64,000 nucleotides of DNA from assembly GCA_947579605.1 (NCBI GenBank), contig OX388314.1, positions 7,440,001-7,504,000 on the forward strand. Direction: 5' to 3'. Source of the DNA: Athripsodes cinereus (Eukaryota; Arthropoda; Insecta; Trichoptera; Leptoceridae). The notes beneath the pieces were generated by a model. The model was not told the DNA's origin. It did not search any database and was given only the letters and a program-made list of their open reading frames with translations. The position numbers and the translations under genes are program-made. Shown piece by piece: positions 54,272 to 64,000 of the stretch; position 1 is the stretch's first letter, and the number at the start of each line of letters is the position of its first letter.

Positions 54272-54405
54272 GAGGCTATATAAGAGGTTGGCAGGTAGTT
54301 GGTAGGAACTGAACACAAATGTTACGTGGACACCGGGCAATGGGCGAGCACGATTCCCATGGATCTCACCCGTACGCAGAATAGTGACACCAAGCAGAAC
54401 ATTAA
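54272..54405 (+). promoter_or_regulatory. Possible TATA promoter with short first exon
   Basis: GGCTATATAAGAGG is a good TATA box. About 45 nt downstream an ATG opens MLRGHRAMGEHDSHGSHPYA and stops after one more residue. The region is GC-rich compared with surroundings. This could be a gene start with a short first exon, but no following exon was found. Confidence 0.25.
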
Positions 54406-54419
54406 TTCAACAGGATATC

Positions 54420-55519
54420 ATTTACAAATTGTAACTTAATTATTATTTTAAGATATATGAAGCTTTTTATATGAACTTAAAGTTTTTTAAGATGAATCTG
54501 GTTTTTAATATAATCCCATATACCCACCACTTGTATCTTGTTACTCAAAAAATAGACGCTGTAACTAAAAAGTAATGGTTATTATTATTCAAATCTAACT
54601 TGACACATTGAAATGTTTTGATTTAGTTATTAATGTGCTTCATCTAAGATAATCACAACAGGGAAGTATGATATTCATTTATTTATTAATTTATTTACAA
54701 CAAAAACCTATTTACATGTAAGATATAAACAATTTGTACAACAATCACATGCATACATACAAAAAACAAATTTTTAATTGTTATGTAATGGAAAAAAGTT
54801 TCTAAATATTTTTAATGGAAATTACTAATAAATTGATAACAAATGAGTTGGATTGCTATTGAATTCAAAATTGGAAATACAATAAATTTATTTTAATATT
54901 TCGCAAGAAAAGATCAAAGTTTTAACCTTAATACCTACATAGTTTAAATTTAGTATATAGGTTTGTATTGGTATCATCGTATCGTATCGCTCCGGTCGGT
55001 TCCTGAGAGAAGAAGAACAACCAGCAATTAGGGAAGCCACGCCGCCCCATTAACATAACCTCCATCACGACACTTCAACCTTTGCTCTTCAACTTGTTCT
55101 TGTATACTAACTTATACGAGTAGGTACCTACCTACTACTACCCTCACTACACATCATGATTACACAGCACACATGTATTATAGTTTACACTTACAAATTA
55201 TTCTTATGTAGGTACTACATTATTATTTATTGATGTACCGAATGAATTGCTTTACCATACGAAGTACCTAAGACAAAAAATACACCCACTATAAATACAA
55301 AAGAACCTGTGACCTTCTAGAATAGAAAATGAAGGTGGTCGGTTATATCATGGTATGCAGATTATTGGACTCAGTAAGCGGTATATATTCCATTTTCAAA
55401 ATACGAACTAAAGTTTAGTATGACTATTATGTTCTAGGTCTATATGGGTTTAGATATATCAATGACCCAGTTCTATAGGCCTATAATTAGAACATTTTCA
55501 AAATCTATTTTTTTGGCTT
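54420..55519. other. AT-rich spacer, nothing recognised with confidence
   Basis: A GC-richer patch at about 54975-55095 has no convincing frame. Confidence 0.45.
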
Positions 55520-55935
55520 AATATATGTGTGAGGTCGGTCGGTGGATGGCGCTGGTAGTAGCTGCCTGAAACCTCTGACGTCTCATTTTTCAAAATTAAA
55601 TATTATTATCTTATAATTGTTCAAATTAACAAAATTTTAATAGATTTTTTTTAGTTTCAATAGTTTTATAAAGTTAAATTTTTGGGTGTTATTATTTTTC
55701 AACTAGTTAAAAAATTCAAAATTAAAAATGTGAATTAGTGAATAATATTTGTGACAATTACTAATACCTTCATTTGGAACTCACATAAAATTCTCGCATT
55801 ATAGTCAAATTTGTGACAATGTTTTCAAAATTTTATAATAGTTAAATAAAAATAATAGGCGCCCTTGAGACGGTCTAGAGACTGTTAAACGGCGTCAAAA
55901 TAAAATCATCCATAATCATCATCATCATACAAAAT
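55520..55935 (+). mobile_element. Non-coding derivative of a non-LTR element (5' UTR joined to 3' end)
   Basis: GGTGGATGGCGCTGGTAGTA and the following ATTTTTCAAAATTAAATATT resemble the 5' UTR-like part at 6030-6110. TTTGTGACAAT words also occur in both. It then passes without coding sequence to GGCGCCCTTGAGACGGTCTA, a GTTAAACGGCGTC block, and a (CAT)n tail. Apparently an internally deleted relative. Confidence 0.5.
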
Positions 55936-56209
55936 TATATTCTCTATTTAATTACACAAACAATTTTTTTTTATTTTAATAATTTCTATAAGGAACACAT
56001 ATTTGTTTTAAGTTTTTGGTATACTTTCATACTGTTTCATAACTTTAACGTGACATATCTTGGAATATTAGAATTTCGAGTTGTTGACGTATGAAACTGG
56101 AGGATTAATATCTAAAAAGCATAATGATTACCTTGAAAGTTTATCGATGTTATTTTTACAATTAACCATTGTATGAAGTCATATGTGTAATTTTAACACA
56201 TGACAGCGT
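55936..56209. other. AT-rich spacer, nothing recognised
   Basis: No supported feature was seen. Confidence 0.5.
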
Positions 56210-56268
56210 CACCTTATTCGGTAGTTCCCCGGACGGGACTTGAACCCACATCCCGCATTATCTTGGAA
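56210..56268 (-). mobile_element. Possible SINE fragment with B-box-like sequence
   Basis: The minus strand has GCGGGATGTGGGTTCAAGTC, in which GGTTCAAGTCC resembles a polymerase III B box. There is no A box and no cloverleaf, so it is not a tRNA gene. Confidence 0.4.
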
Positions 56269-58087
56269 ATTTCGTATCATGCAAAAAAATCAATATTTTC
56301 ATGATGCTTGTTAAGATTTTGAAATCAGTCATGAAGCTTGTTGTTGCTTTATTTTTTTAGGTACAACAAGGACATTTCGAATGTTTTTTGAAATATTCTA
56401 CAATGCACATCCGTTACTTGATTTTTTAAAATCGCGATCGATTTCGGTAAATCTTTACCATTGACGAGTGAGATAATACTAATAAACATTCAAAATGTCT
56501 CGTAACTGTTACATAGTTAATCCTTCTAAAATAACTGATACAACAAGGACGTTGTATATGTTAAAAATGTACAGTGAGCCCTTGACCTACGCTAACAATG
56601 GAAGATGTCATGACATTAAAAGTATTATATATTATTAACGTTCATATGCATGCATAAATATTACAAATATCATCCATTTTTCTTGCGATACATGTCAAAT
56701 ATAAGGCACTCTTGTGTCGATTATGAAGAATTATAGAATAGAATTTAAAACAACATAAAAATTCTACAATATTACACACAAGAAGTTAACTGCTAATGTC
56801 TATTCCATTAATTTATACTATTTGTGAACCAAACCACAATCCTGGCAAACTCAGAGAAGAAGGTTTAACTTGCACGAACTTTGTTTTTTTTTTTCGTTTT
56901 ATCCATGGCGTCATTGTATAGACAGAATGTTGTAAAAACTATTATTCAAATAATATCGTGTGGTTTTGCTAGACTGGGCATTATTATCAGACATTTCTTA
57001 CATAAAAAAATATAAATACAAGTAAAACATTCTTGTCCAATCCACAAAATCTTAATCAGAAACTTAATCCACGACCTGATAAAAAATAAAAATAGATCTA
57101 GGTTTATTTAATATCTTTGATACAAAGATATCAATATACTCGACGTGCGGATAAAAACTTGAAGTTATTTTTTTAATACCAATATAAACTATCATTCCAA
57201 AATCACGACTTGAAGAAGTAAATGGGAACATAAATACAAATTAATTATGTAATTTGTACTTAACTCTCAATTAATGTCAGTACGTGCTTTTTATACGTGA
57301 AACGATTTCCCGTAAATATCCGGTATCGTATATCCCACATAGTTTTACTATTCGGCCGGGAACCGAATGTGCATTCCAAGAAATTTAAGATCATCCGAAA
57401 TAATATAGAAAATTAGAACACAGAAACATTTTTTTAAGTAATTAAACTAACACGTGCGTTGTGAAAATTTATAAATGTTTACAACTTTTTCACTCGCTCC
57501 CGACACTTAAATCATGTAACACATTACATATATATCTTACTCGCACAATATAACCTGCTCTAAACGTCATAACAGAACGAATATCTGACTACCGGATGTC
57601 CATTTTCCATTAACCGACGACCGTATCAACAACACAACTATATGTTTTACATTGTAATCTGTATGATAATAGTCATATTGATTAACCTCTATTAGAGGCA
57701 ATCTTTGAAGAATAGTCACGACCTTCATGAATGAATAAAACCAAACCACAGAGATTAATGTGACTGGAAGCTGTGATTATTGTCTGATCATGAACGGTTT
57801 ACAAGCAATGAATGCTTCTGGAGAAGAATTGCAAGATCTGGAACACACAATGCTATAAATGTTTGTATAAAATTATATGAAATTGATTTCATGATACTCT
57901 CGTTATGCAAAATGTATCACCGTTTATTTCACATCTAACTACATATGCATAAAGTTTCCCACAAATTGTATAGTACATATGGAAGGAATGATAATGATGA
58001 TGGATCTCTTGTCTTGACATTGTTTAGCAGTCATTCAACCTGTCATAAAAAAAATTGTGATAAAAACAAACAATTACAACTTTCTCA
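56269..58087. other. AT-rich spacer, nothing recognised
   Basis: About 1.8 kb without supported features. Confidence 0.5.
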
Positions 58088-58213
58088 AAATGGTAATTAA
58101 ATCGTTTGTTATATTCTTCTGATGATTTAGATAGATCTGTTTGGCAATGGTTTCAAAATGGTAATTAAATCGTTTGTTATATCTTCTGATGATTTAGATA
58201 GATCTGTTTGGCG
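58088..58213 (+). repeat. Two tandem copies of a 68-bp unit
   Basis: TGGTAATTAAATCGTTTGTT and TGATGATTTAGATAGATCTG occur twice, 68 bp apart with a one-base length change. The second copy runs directly into the family B end. Confidence 0.9.
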
Positions 58214-58255
58214 TTCCGTTCTCTCTGCCTACCCCACTTGGGACACGGCGTGAGG
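58208..58255 (+). mobile_element. Family B LINE 3'-terminal fragment
   Basis: TTGGCGTTCCGTTCTCTCTG, CCTACCCCACTTGGGACACG and GCGTGAGG are the last 45 bp of family B, the source of the following pentanucleotide array. Confidence 0.85.
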
Positions 58256-59018
58256 GTATAGTATAGTATAGTATAGTATAGTATAGTATAGTATAGTATA
58301 GTATAGTATAGTATAGTATAGTATAGTATAGTATAGTATAGTATAGTATAGTATAGTATAGTATAGTATAGTATAGTATAGTATAGTATAGTATAGTATA
58401 GTATAGTATAGTATAGTATAGTATAGTATAGTATAGTATAGTATAGTATAGTATAGTATAGTATAGTATAGTATAGTATAGTATAGTATAGTATAGTATA
58501 GTATAGTATAGTATAGTATAGTATAGTATAGTATAGTATAGTATAGTATAGTATAGTATAGTATAGTATAGTATAGTATAGTATAGTATAGTATAGTATA
58601 GTATAGTATAGTATAGTATAGTATAGTATAGTATAGTATAGTATAGTATAGTATAGTATAGTATAGTATAGTATAGTATAGTATAGTATAGTATAGTATA
58701 GTATAGTATAGTATAGTATAGTATAGTATAGTATAGTATAGTATAGTATAGTATAGTATAGTATAGTATAGTATAGTATAGTATAGTATAGTATAGTATA
58801 GTATAGTATAGTATAGTATAGTATAGTATAGTATAGTATAGTATAGTATAGTATAGTATAGTATAGTATAGTATAGTATAGTATAGTATAGTATAGTATA
58901 GTATAGTATAGTATAGTATAGTATAGTATAGTATAGTATAGTATAGTATAGTATAGTATAGTATAGTATAGTATAGTATAGTATAGTATAGTATAGTATA
59001 GTATAGTATAGTATAGTA
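58256..59018 (+). repeat. (GTATA)n array, 763 bp, about 152 units
   Basis: Uninterrupted pentanucleotide repeats start at the 3' end of a family B LINE fragment, whose normal tail is a few TATAG units. No variant unit was seen. The 283-codon minus-strand frame across it (YYTIL repeats) is an artefact of the repeat. Confidence 0.98.
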
Positions 59019-59534
59019 GATTCTTCTGTAATTGAAAGTCGACATGATAATATATGCCTTGCCTACATTTCCACTATCATTCCATAATAATTTCTTAAAA
59101 ATGGTACGTAAATTTTATTAAACTGCTTAGTAAATGTTTATGAAAGTAAGAGTCGTGTTTATAAGCTCACCTCTAACCCATACGTATTTTACATGTTGTC
59201 AATAAAATTGTATAAAATACATAGACACAATCATCATGATTAGATATTTTGTTTCTCATAATCACAGATATTTACATAGCGAGCATCATAAGTATTAGTT
59301 CACTACATTGCGTCAACTTTAATCCGTAGTGATGAATTTCATCCTGCTTGTTGAGTTTTGATAAATCGACAGAAAGAATATACCTAAATCTATTTTTTTC
59401 ATATTACATACATCTACCGATTTACTATTATTTTGTAAAAAAAAAAACATATTATATTTGTTGATGTTAGTTCTACCTCTATTTAGTTTTTCTGTTTAAC
59501 AACTCTTTGACCTGAATTCAAATTTCTTTCTCTT
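59019..59534. other. AT-rich spacer, nothing recognised
   Basis: No supported feature was seen. Confidence 0.5.
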
Positions 59535-59815
59535 ATTTTTCAGCCATCTATCCATTGCTGGATGTAAGCCTACTCCATATTCTTTTACTCTTCTCTTTCT
59601 TGAGCCAATCTTGCTCGTCTCCTACCCGCTACAAGGGTTATAATTATCTTTTTTAAAGCCGACTTCTTCTTCTTCTCTCATCCCAAAGTCTCCACTTTAG
59701 TACTCTGGGTGTCCATTTATCACATTCCTGCCTAGCTACATGAACTGGCTACTGCCAATGTGCTTTCGCAATGAGGTCTATTAGGTCGACAATTTTTGTT
59801 CGGATGCGTTTAATT
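59535..59815 (-). pseudogene. Decayed LINE reverse transcriptase C-terminus
   Basis: In shifting minus-strand frames: KAHWQ, then PVHVARQECDKWTPRVLKWR, then LWDERRRR, then DEQDWLKK. This follows the familiar insect LINE ending W-W-GH-AR, then RVLEWRP, then GRP-RW-DD. Frameshifts and stops throughout. A GGATGTAAGCCTACTCC-type segment marks its end. Confidence 0.6.
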
Positions 59816-59856
59816 AACACATTGGATTTTCTATCATTTAAAAACTTTTTTTTTAA

Positions 59857-59973
59857 AAAATAAAAAATTGTATCTGGGTTTTTGTTATAAAAATACAACC
59901 TTATACACCTTTCACAGTGAGCTAAAAGTTTGTGTCATGAAAGGGGAGTCTGCCGGCACTTGGAATCGAACTT
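59857..59973 (-). mobile_element. tRNA-derived SINE (family C), minus strand
   Basis: In reverse orientation: TATCTGGGTTTTTGTTATAA, CCTTATACACCTTTCACAGT, then TGCCGGCACTTGGAATCGAA. The A-box end is missing. Confidence 0.8.
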
Positions 59974-60928
59974 GTTTTAGCTTTTCAACAAAAAAGTAGT
60001 CCGATGGACATTGTGAGAGTGGAACACGATATTATTCAGAATCATGAGTGGAGTGAGTGTTATATCATTGTATAAATATGGACTTTCATTAGGTACCGTC
60101 TCACTTGATGAACACCTACTTGTAGAAAATAGGTTTAATGAAAACTATGACAGATAATCTCGCTCTAAGTGTATTGATATGCATAGTAATTAGTTATTGA
60201 GAATTTCTCCGCGATCATTATTAGCATTTATGATAGGTACTAGTAAATGTTTAAAAAAACTGACCGATAGTGTTGTTCGGATGCGTGATACAAAAATATA
60301 TAAAATTACATACATAATATACATACACACCAACTAACCAGAGGTTATACATATTATTATTATTATTATTAGGCGTGAGAAAGATTCTTCGTGAATTATT
60401 ACTATGGATAATAATATTACATAATGTATGGCCGTGACGTATAGATTGAAAAAGTAAAATGAATATTGTAATAATTTGCTATGTGTAGTTCATTAAAACA
60501 TGAATATTATCATCCAAAGATGTGTTCGTCTACTTATGTTAAATATATTGTGATGAGATGGCACGCTATGAACATTATTGAGAAAATTGCAACTAATTAG
60601 GTGTTTCTAGATATGTATACTTGTATGTATAGCCATACCTGTAATTAATTTTGGTGGTTTGTTGATCTATGAACCTGCTCGTTGAGGTTCTTTAAAAAAC
60701 TCCTGGCGCCTAGTATGGGAGATAATGTGGGAGATAAAAATAAAAATGCTTATTAATTTTAGACCGGTCATTCAACCAAGTGTTTAACTATAATTAGCTC
60801 ACAAAATTCTCAAAGCTCACTTTTTTTTAGAATATCTACACAATTTTTATATCAAAGAAAGTTAAGCAATATAGTCAATTTTTTTCTACTGGCACAAAAT
60901 CTTGTATTTTTTCTTATTCTATTCAATC
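59974..60928. other. AT-rich spacer with an (ATT)n run
   Basis: An (ATT)n microsatellite is at about 60351-60371. No gene was recognised. Confidence 0.5.
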
Positions 60929-60992
60929 CTACTACTATACCATCACGGCATATCCCACAAGTGGGGTAGCCAGCAGACCAGCTGCATGTAAG
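60929..60992 (-). mobile_element. Family A 3'-end fragment, close to consensus
   Basis: CTACTACTATACCATCACGG, then CCCACAAGTGGGGTAGCCAG, then ACCAGCTGCATGTAAGA. It is truncated after about 64 bp, the short 5'-truncated form expected of reverse transcription from the 3' end. Confidence 0.85.
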
Positions 60993-61018
60993 AATTCTAT
61001 TCAATTCTACTCACCTTT

Positions 61019-61110
61019 TTACACTTCTTTTAGGAACATTGGATGGAAATGAGCTTTTTTAATTCTAATTTCAATGCTTATTGAGTCACCTTGCCAACAC
61101 GTTACTAAGA
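61019..61110 (+). mobile_element. Family D repeat fragment, diverged
   Basis: TAGGAACATTGGATGGAAAT, then TTGAGTCACCTTG, in the same order as the copy at 18228. Confidence 0.4.
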
Positions 61111-61230
61111 TTTTTTAACACGTAAATTGTATGAAGTTTATATAATATCAAGCTCTATTTCACGATTATGTACTACACTACCTTATTATACGTAGATATT
61201 AATTTATATTATGTATTAGATACTCTAGAT

Positions 61231-61633
61231 CAGGGGTCTCCAAACTTTGAAGCCTTAGGGCCATAATGGTTACTTTAGTATGTTTCAAGGGCCAAAACAG
61301 TTATAATTTTTCTGTCCTTGAATATATTTTTAGACAAGTCTCATAAGTATTTTTGTTTTTCTATAATTAGTGGGATTCATTTAAATTATTTGTTAGTTAT
61401 TAACATTATGCATAAGGTTAGATACTACATACTTAAGTTAATTTTTCTGCGTCATCATTTCTGTCCTTAAATTTTACGTTGCAAGTATATAAAACCGAGT
61501 AACTATCATACTGTGTTATCTTCTTCAACTTATCACAGCAATAGTAACAACAATAATACATCGGATTGATGGCATTAGTCTTAAGCTGTTGCGGGCCGGA
61601 TTTGGCCCGCGGGCCGTAATTTGGATACCACTG
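61231..61633. mobile_element. Non-autonomous hAT transposon (403 bp) with 8-bp target-site duplication
   Basis: CAGGGGTCTCCAAACTTT at the left is matched by TTTGGATACCACTG at the right, giving the CAG-type hAT terminal repeat. CTCTAGAT (61223-61230) and TTCTAGAT (61634-61641) form the 8-bp duplication with one mismatch. GC-rich subterminal GGATTTGGCCCGCGGGCCGT is present. No transposase frame. Confidence 0.88.
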
Positions 61634-61670
61634 TTCTAGATAATGTTAAATTAAAAGTTCCTCCTCCTCC

Positions 61671-61919
61671 TATACTCCTATACCATCACGGCATATCCCA
61701 CAAGTGGGGTAGCCAGCAGATCAGCTGTATGTAAGAAACATACAAACTGTCCTCTTTGTGCCAGTATAAAATCAAGACATTCAGGATGGGTGGCAAACCT
61801 CAACGCTGAATTTAAGATGTAAAATGTCTTATTTTTTTCGAACACCTGCCTTTTACAGGACACTCGAAAACTTACGCAGAAGAGTGGGAGACCAATTCTT
61901 TACCGGGTGCTCCACGGGA
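61671..61919 (-). mobile_element. Family A retroelement, full length
   Basis: Nearly identical to 41598-41853, including shared private variants, with changes such as CTGTCCTCTTTGTGCC and CTTACGCAGAAG. It ends GGGTGCTCCACGGGAT. Confidence 0.92.
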
Positions 61920-62203
61920 TAATCATTCAAAAATCATTCACTTAATAAAAACCGTAATTACATAAACATCATAAAGTTGATTGAGTATTTTTATTATTTC
62001 CTACATGCCTATTAGTTTCATTTACAATAGAAATTTCAAAGTTTGCCATCACAACATGATACTAAATTTCAATTATTTTTATAGTGTTTCATTCATTAAC
62101 ACGTGTATGCGATGTGACCAATATCACACACGCACCTAAATACCTCGTACATGTCCGTATTAAGTTCAATATAAAATATTCATAGAGGAAGTTTACTTAT
62201 AAA

Positions 62204-62252
62204 GGCTGTGCTACAAGTGGGGCAGTCAGCGGACTCACTATATGTATAAACT
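62204..62252 (-). mobile_element. Family A 3' fragment, diverged
   Basis: GCTACAAGTGGGGCAGTCAG followed by CGGACTCACTATATGTA. Confidence 0.55.
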
Positions 62253-62284
62253 GAAAAATGCTCTCTATCTAATACATAAAATTT

Positions 62285-62440
62285 TCGTGTCACGGTATTA
62301 TCATACTCCTCCGAAACGGCAGGACCGATTTTGATGAAATGTTGTGTGCTTATCCGGTAGGTCTAAGAATCGGTCAATATCTATTTTTCATACCCCTAAA
62401 AGTTAAGGGTGGTCCACCCCGAATTTTAGTTTTTTATTTT
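62285..62440 (+). mobile_element. Interspersed repeat of unknown class
   Basis: CTCCTCCGAAACGGCAGGAC, CGATTTTGATGAAATGTTGT, then CCCCTAAAAGTTAAGGGTGG. This recurrent block is familiar from moth and butterfly genomes (recalled pattern, not searched). No ends or coding part are visible here. Confidence 0.45.
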
Positions 62441-62573
62441 TGGACAAAATTATTTATTATTATTACTTGATTTTTACGGAAAACTAAAATTTACGGGGTT
62501 TTACTTTTTATTGTGGGTGTACTTCATTCTGGGACTTAACTGAAAAACTTTTGCAAACACATTTATATTTGAA

Positions 62574-62800
62574 ATAAGCTCCCCACTCTTTTCCGTAAAT
62601 TTTCAAGTGTCCTGTAAAAGGCAGGTATTCGTTAAAGATCACATTTAAGACATTTAACATTTACAGTGCAGTGATGAGGCATGTCACTCATCCGGAATAT
62701 CTTAAAAAATATGTGCATGGAGAGGACAACGTGCATGTTTATTACAAGGAATCGCTCCGCTGGCTACCCTTCTTGTGGGAGATGCTGTGATGGAATAGAT
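62574..62800 (+). mobile_element. Family A retroelement, diverged, near full length
   Basis: CTCCCCACTCTTTTCCGTAA, CCTGTAAAAGGCAGGTATTC, AGTGATGAGGCATGTCACTC, CTTGTGGGAGATGCTGTGAT. Confidence 0.82.
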
Positions 62801-63824
62801 GGAAGGATATGATATTACTCCAACATTATCAATTTATTCTGATTGGTCATGATATTATTTGCTGTTCACAGTCCTCAATAATACATTCGATAAAATTAAT
62901 TTCAATATAACAATGATGGTAATTTTATGGTCTTCATTTAACAATAATCCTCGTATACACGAACTCAAATAACCTGTGATGAAAATAATACACCCAAAGT
63001 ATTTGTGGTTATACCTATTTATATTATTACTTGAGGTAGTATTTCATTTTTAGTTTTTATACCCTCCGCTCGTTATCAAACTTAATTGCCAATATACTCC
63101 GAACATATGAAAATAACCTCGACAGATAGTATTATTTGAGAGGGTATTTTTTTAGCAGTTTGTAATATTATACCCTTTGCTCGTTAGCAACTAAAGGTAT
63201 GTATAAATTGTTAAAAGATAAAAGCATTTCTAGATTGTCAATGAAATTGAAAAATATCGCTGCAGATAAATCGTCAAGTATTTGATTGTAAAGGATTATG
63301 ATTGATCAACTTCGCGAATCTGCGAACTAGCAACCCGTAAAATAAAAATGTTGTACCGTTGGCTCGTTTGTTCACCAATGGATAACTATTTTTCAATCGT
63401 TATTACAAATAATTAAATATTTTGCCGCCGACCGATAAACGGATTATCGATAAGTCGGAAGTCATAAATAGGTCCCATTATTTAACGTTACAGTAGCAAA
63501 AATTTGATAAATGAAATCGCAACTTTTTTATAAAATTAGCACACAAAATAATTTTAGTCGTTTAATCATTTTTTGAATAAGATTATTATCGTAAACTCGC
63601 TATAAACAAAAAAAAATATACAGAATGACGAAACAACATTAACTTCATTATCCAACAACATAAGTAGGTACCTAATCATACACCTGATTGACTTATCTAT
63701 GTACCTACTTACCATTTTTTTATAGAATCTCCTGTTTCAGATCTCAATTTCTACATATTATTAAATAAATCTTGAAGTCACTTAGCTTTTTTTTGATATT
63801 AAAATAGAATATCTCTATCTATTC
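62801..63824. other. AT-rich spacer, nothing recognised
   Basis: ATACCCTCCGCTCGTTATCA (63060) and a similar ATACCCTTTGCTCGTTAGCA (63171) form a weak local repeat. No gene was recognised. Confidence 0.45.
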
Positions 63825-64000
63825 TATCTATACCCTCACGCCGTATCCCAAGTGGGGTAGGCAGAGAGAACGGAACGCCAATTAGATCTGTCCTTACATA
63901 CTTCTTTCGCCTCCTCCACAGTCATACAATTTCTCATGCACGCACGTCAGTTTCTCTTACTCAAAACACGGTAGTCCTTGAGAATTTGATCTATATGTTC
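63825..64000 (-). mobile_element. Family B LINE 3' end, continues beyond the window
   Basis: The minus strand reads MRNCMTVEEAKEVCKDRSNW, then RSVLSAYPTW, a stop, and GGATACGGCGTGAGGGTATA. Upstream coding sequence (FSRTTVF-like on the complementary strand) leaves the window at 64000, so how much of the element remains is unknown. Confidence 0.85.

Noticed and set aside
54975..55095. Minus-strand exon after a strong acceptor (TTCTTCTTCTCTCAG)
   Set aside because: The downstream frame soon becomes AT-rich and uninformative, and no donor or partner exon was found.
56210..56268. tRNA gene on the minus strand
   Set aside because: Only a B-box-like block is present; no cloverleaf can be drawn.
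58194..59045. 283-codon minus-strand frame of YYTIL repeats
   Set aside because: It is the translation of a pure pentanucleotide array; the repeat has no stop in this phase, which does not indicate a gene.

Overview
The window looks like nuclear DNA of a moth or butterfly (Lepidoptera). It is very AT-rich, it contains many GTAGGTACCTA-type words, and almost every recognisable sequence is a mobile element or mobile-element remnant of kinds common in lepidopteran genomes. There is no bacterial-type gene organisation. Host genes are nearly absent: one complete tRNA-Ala(AGC) gene, a few spliced-exon candidates around it on the minus strand, and three weaker coding candidates at about 17.6, 53.7 and 54.3 kb. 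None of the host coding candidates could be named.

Layout. 1-5.8 kb: AT-rich spacer with retroelement scraps and a 250-bp hairpin. 5.8-15.7 kb: a direct tandem duplication of about 3.37 kb. Both copies carry a truncated retrotransposon end coding for a restriction-like endonuclease C-terminus (R4/Dong-like). Only the second copy carries a complete 3.15-kb non-LTR retrotransposon, with an intact 994-aa endonuclease/reverse transcriptase ORF and an 11-bp target-site duplication, so the first copy is its empty site. 16-19 kb: nested SINEs and a candidate exon with one in-frame stop. 19.5-21.8 kb: minus-strand exon candidates with the tRNA gene in an intron. 22-27 kb: spacer, hairpin and TIR elements. 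27.1-32.85 kb: a satellite of about 97-bp monomers (about 59 copies) with a 1,335-bp higher-order repeat. 35.2-38.0 kb: a 2,765-bp LTR retrotransposon with identical 115-bp LTRs and a 5-bp target-site duplication. Its single long ORF reads gag, protease, then integrase, with reverse transcriptase and RNase H absent. It lies inside an old 3' fragment of the same LINE family found intact at 11.7 kb. 38-64 kb: many short retroelements, two hAT traces, a pogo-like TIR element, TIR MITEs, small tandem arrays, and a 763-bp (GTATA)n array that grew from the tail of a LINE 3' end.

How the parts relate. Several element families seem to depend on one another. The LTR element needs a reverse transcriptase from elsewhere. 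A 245-bp repeat family (called family A here, about 20 copies) shares its 3' terminus with a LINE family (family B), as expected of a SINE using a LINE's machinery. A tRNA-derived SINE (family C) has inserted inside a family A copy. The most notable object is the RT-less but apparently recently inserted gag-protease-integrase element.
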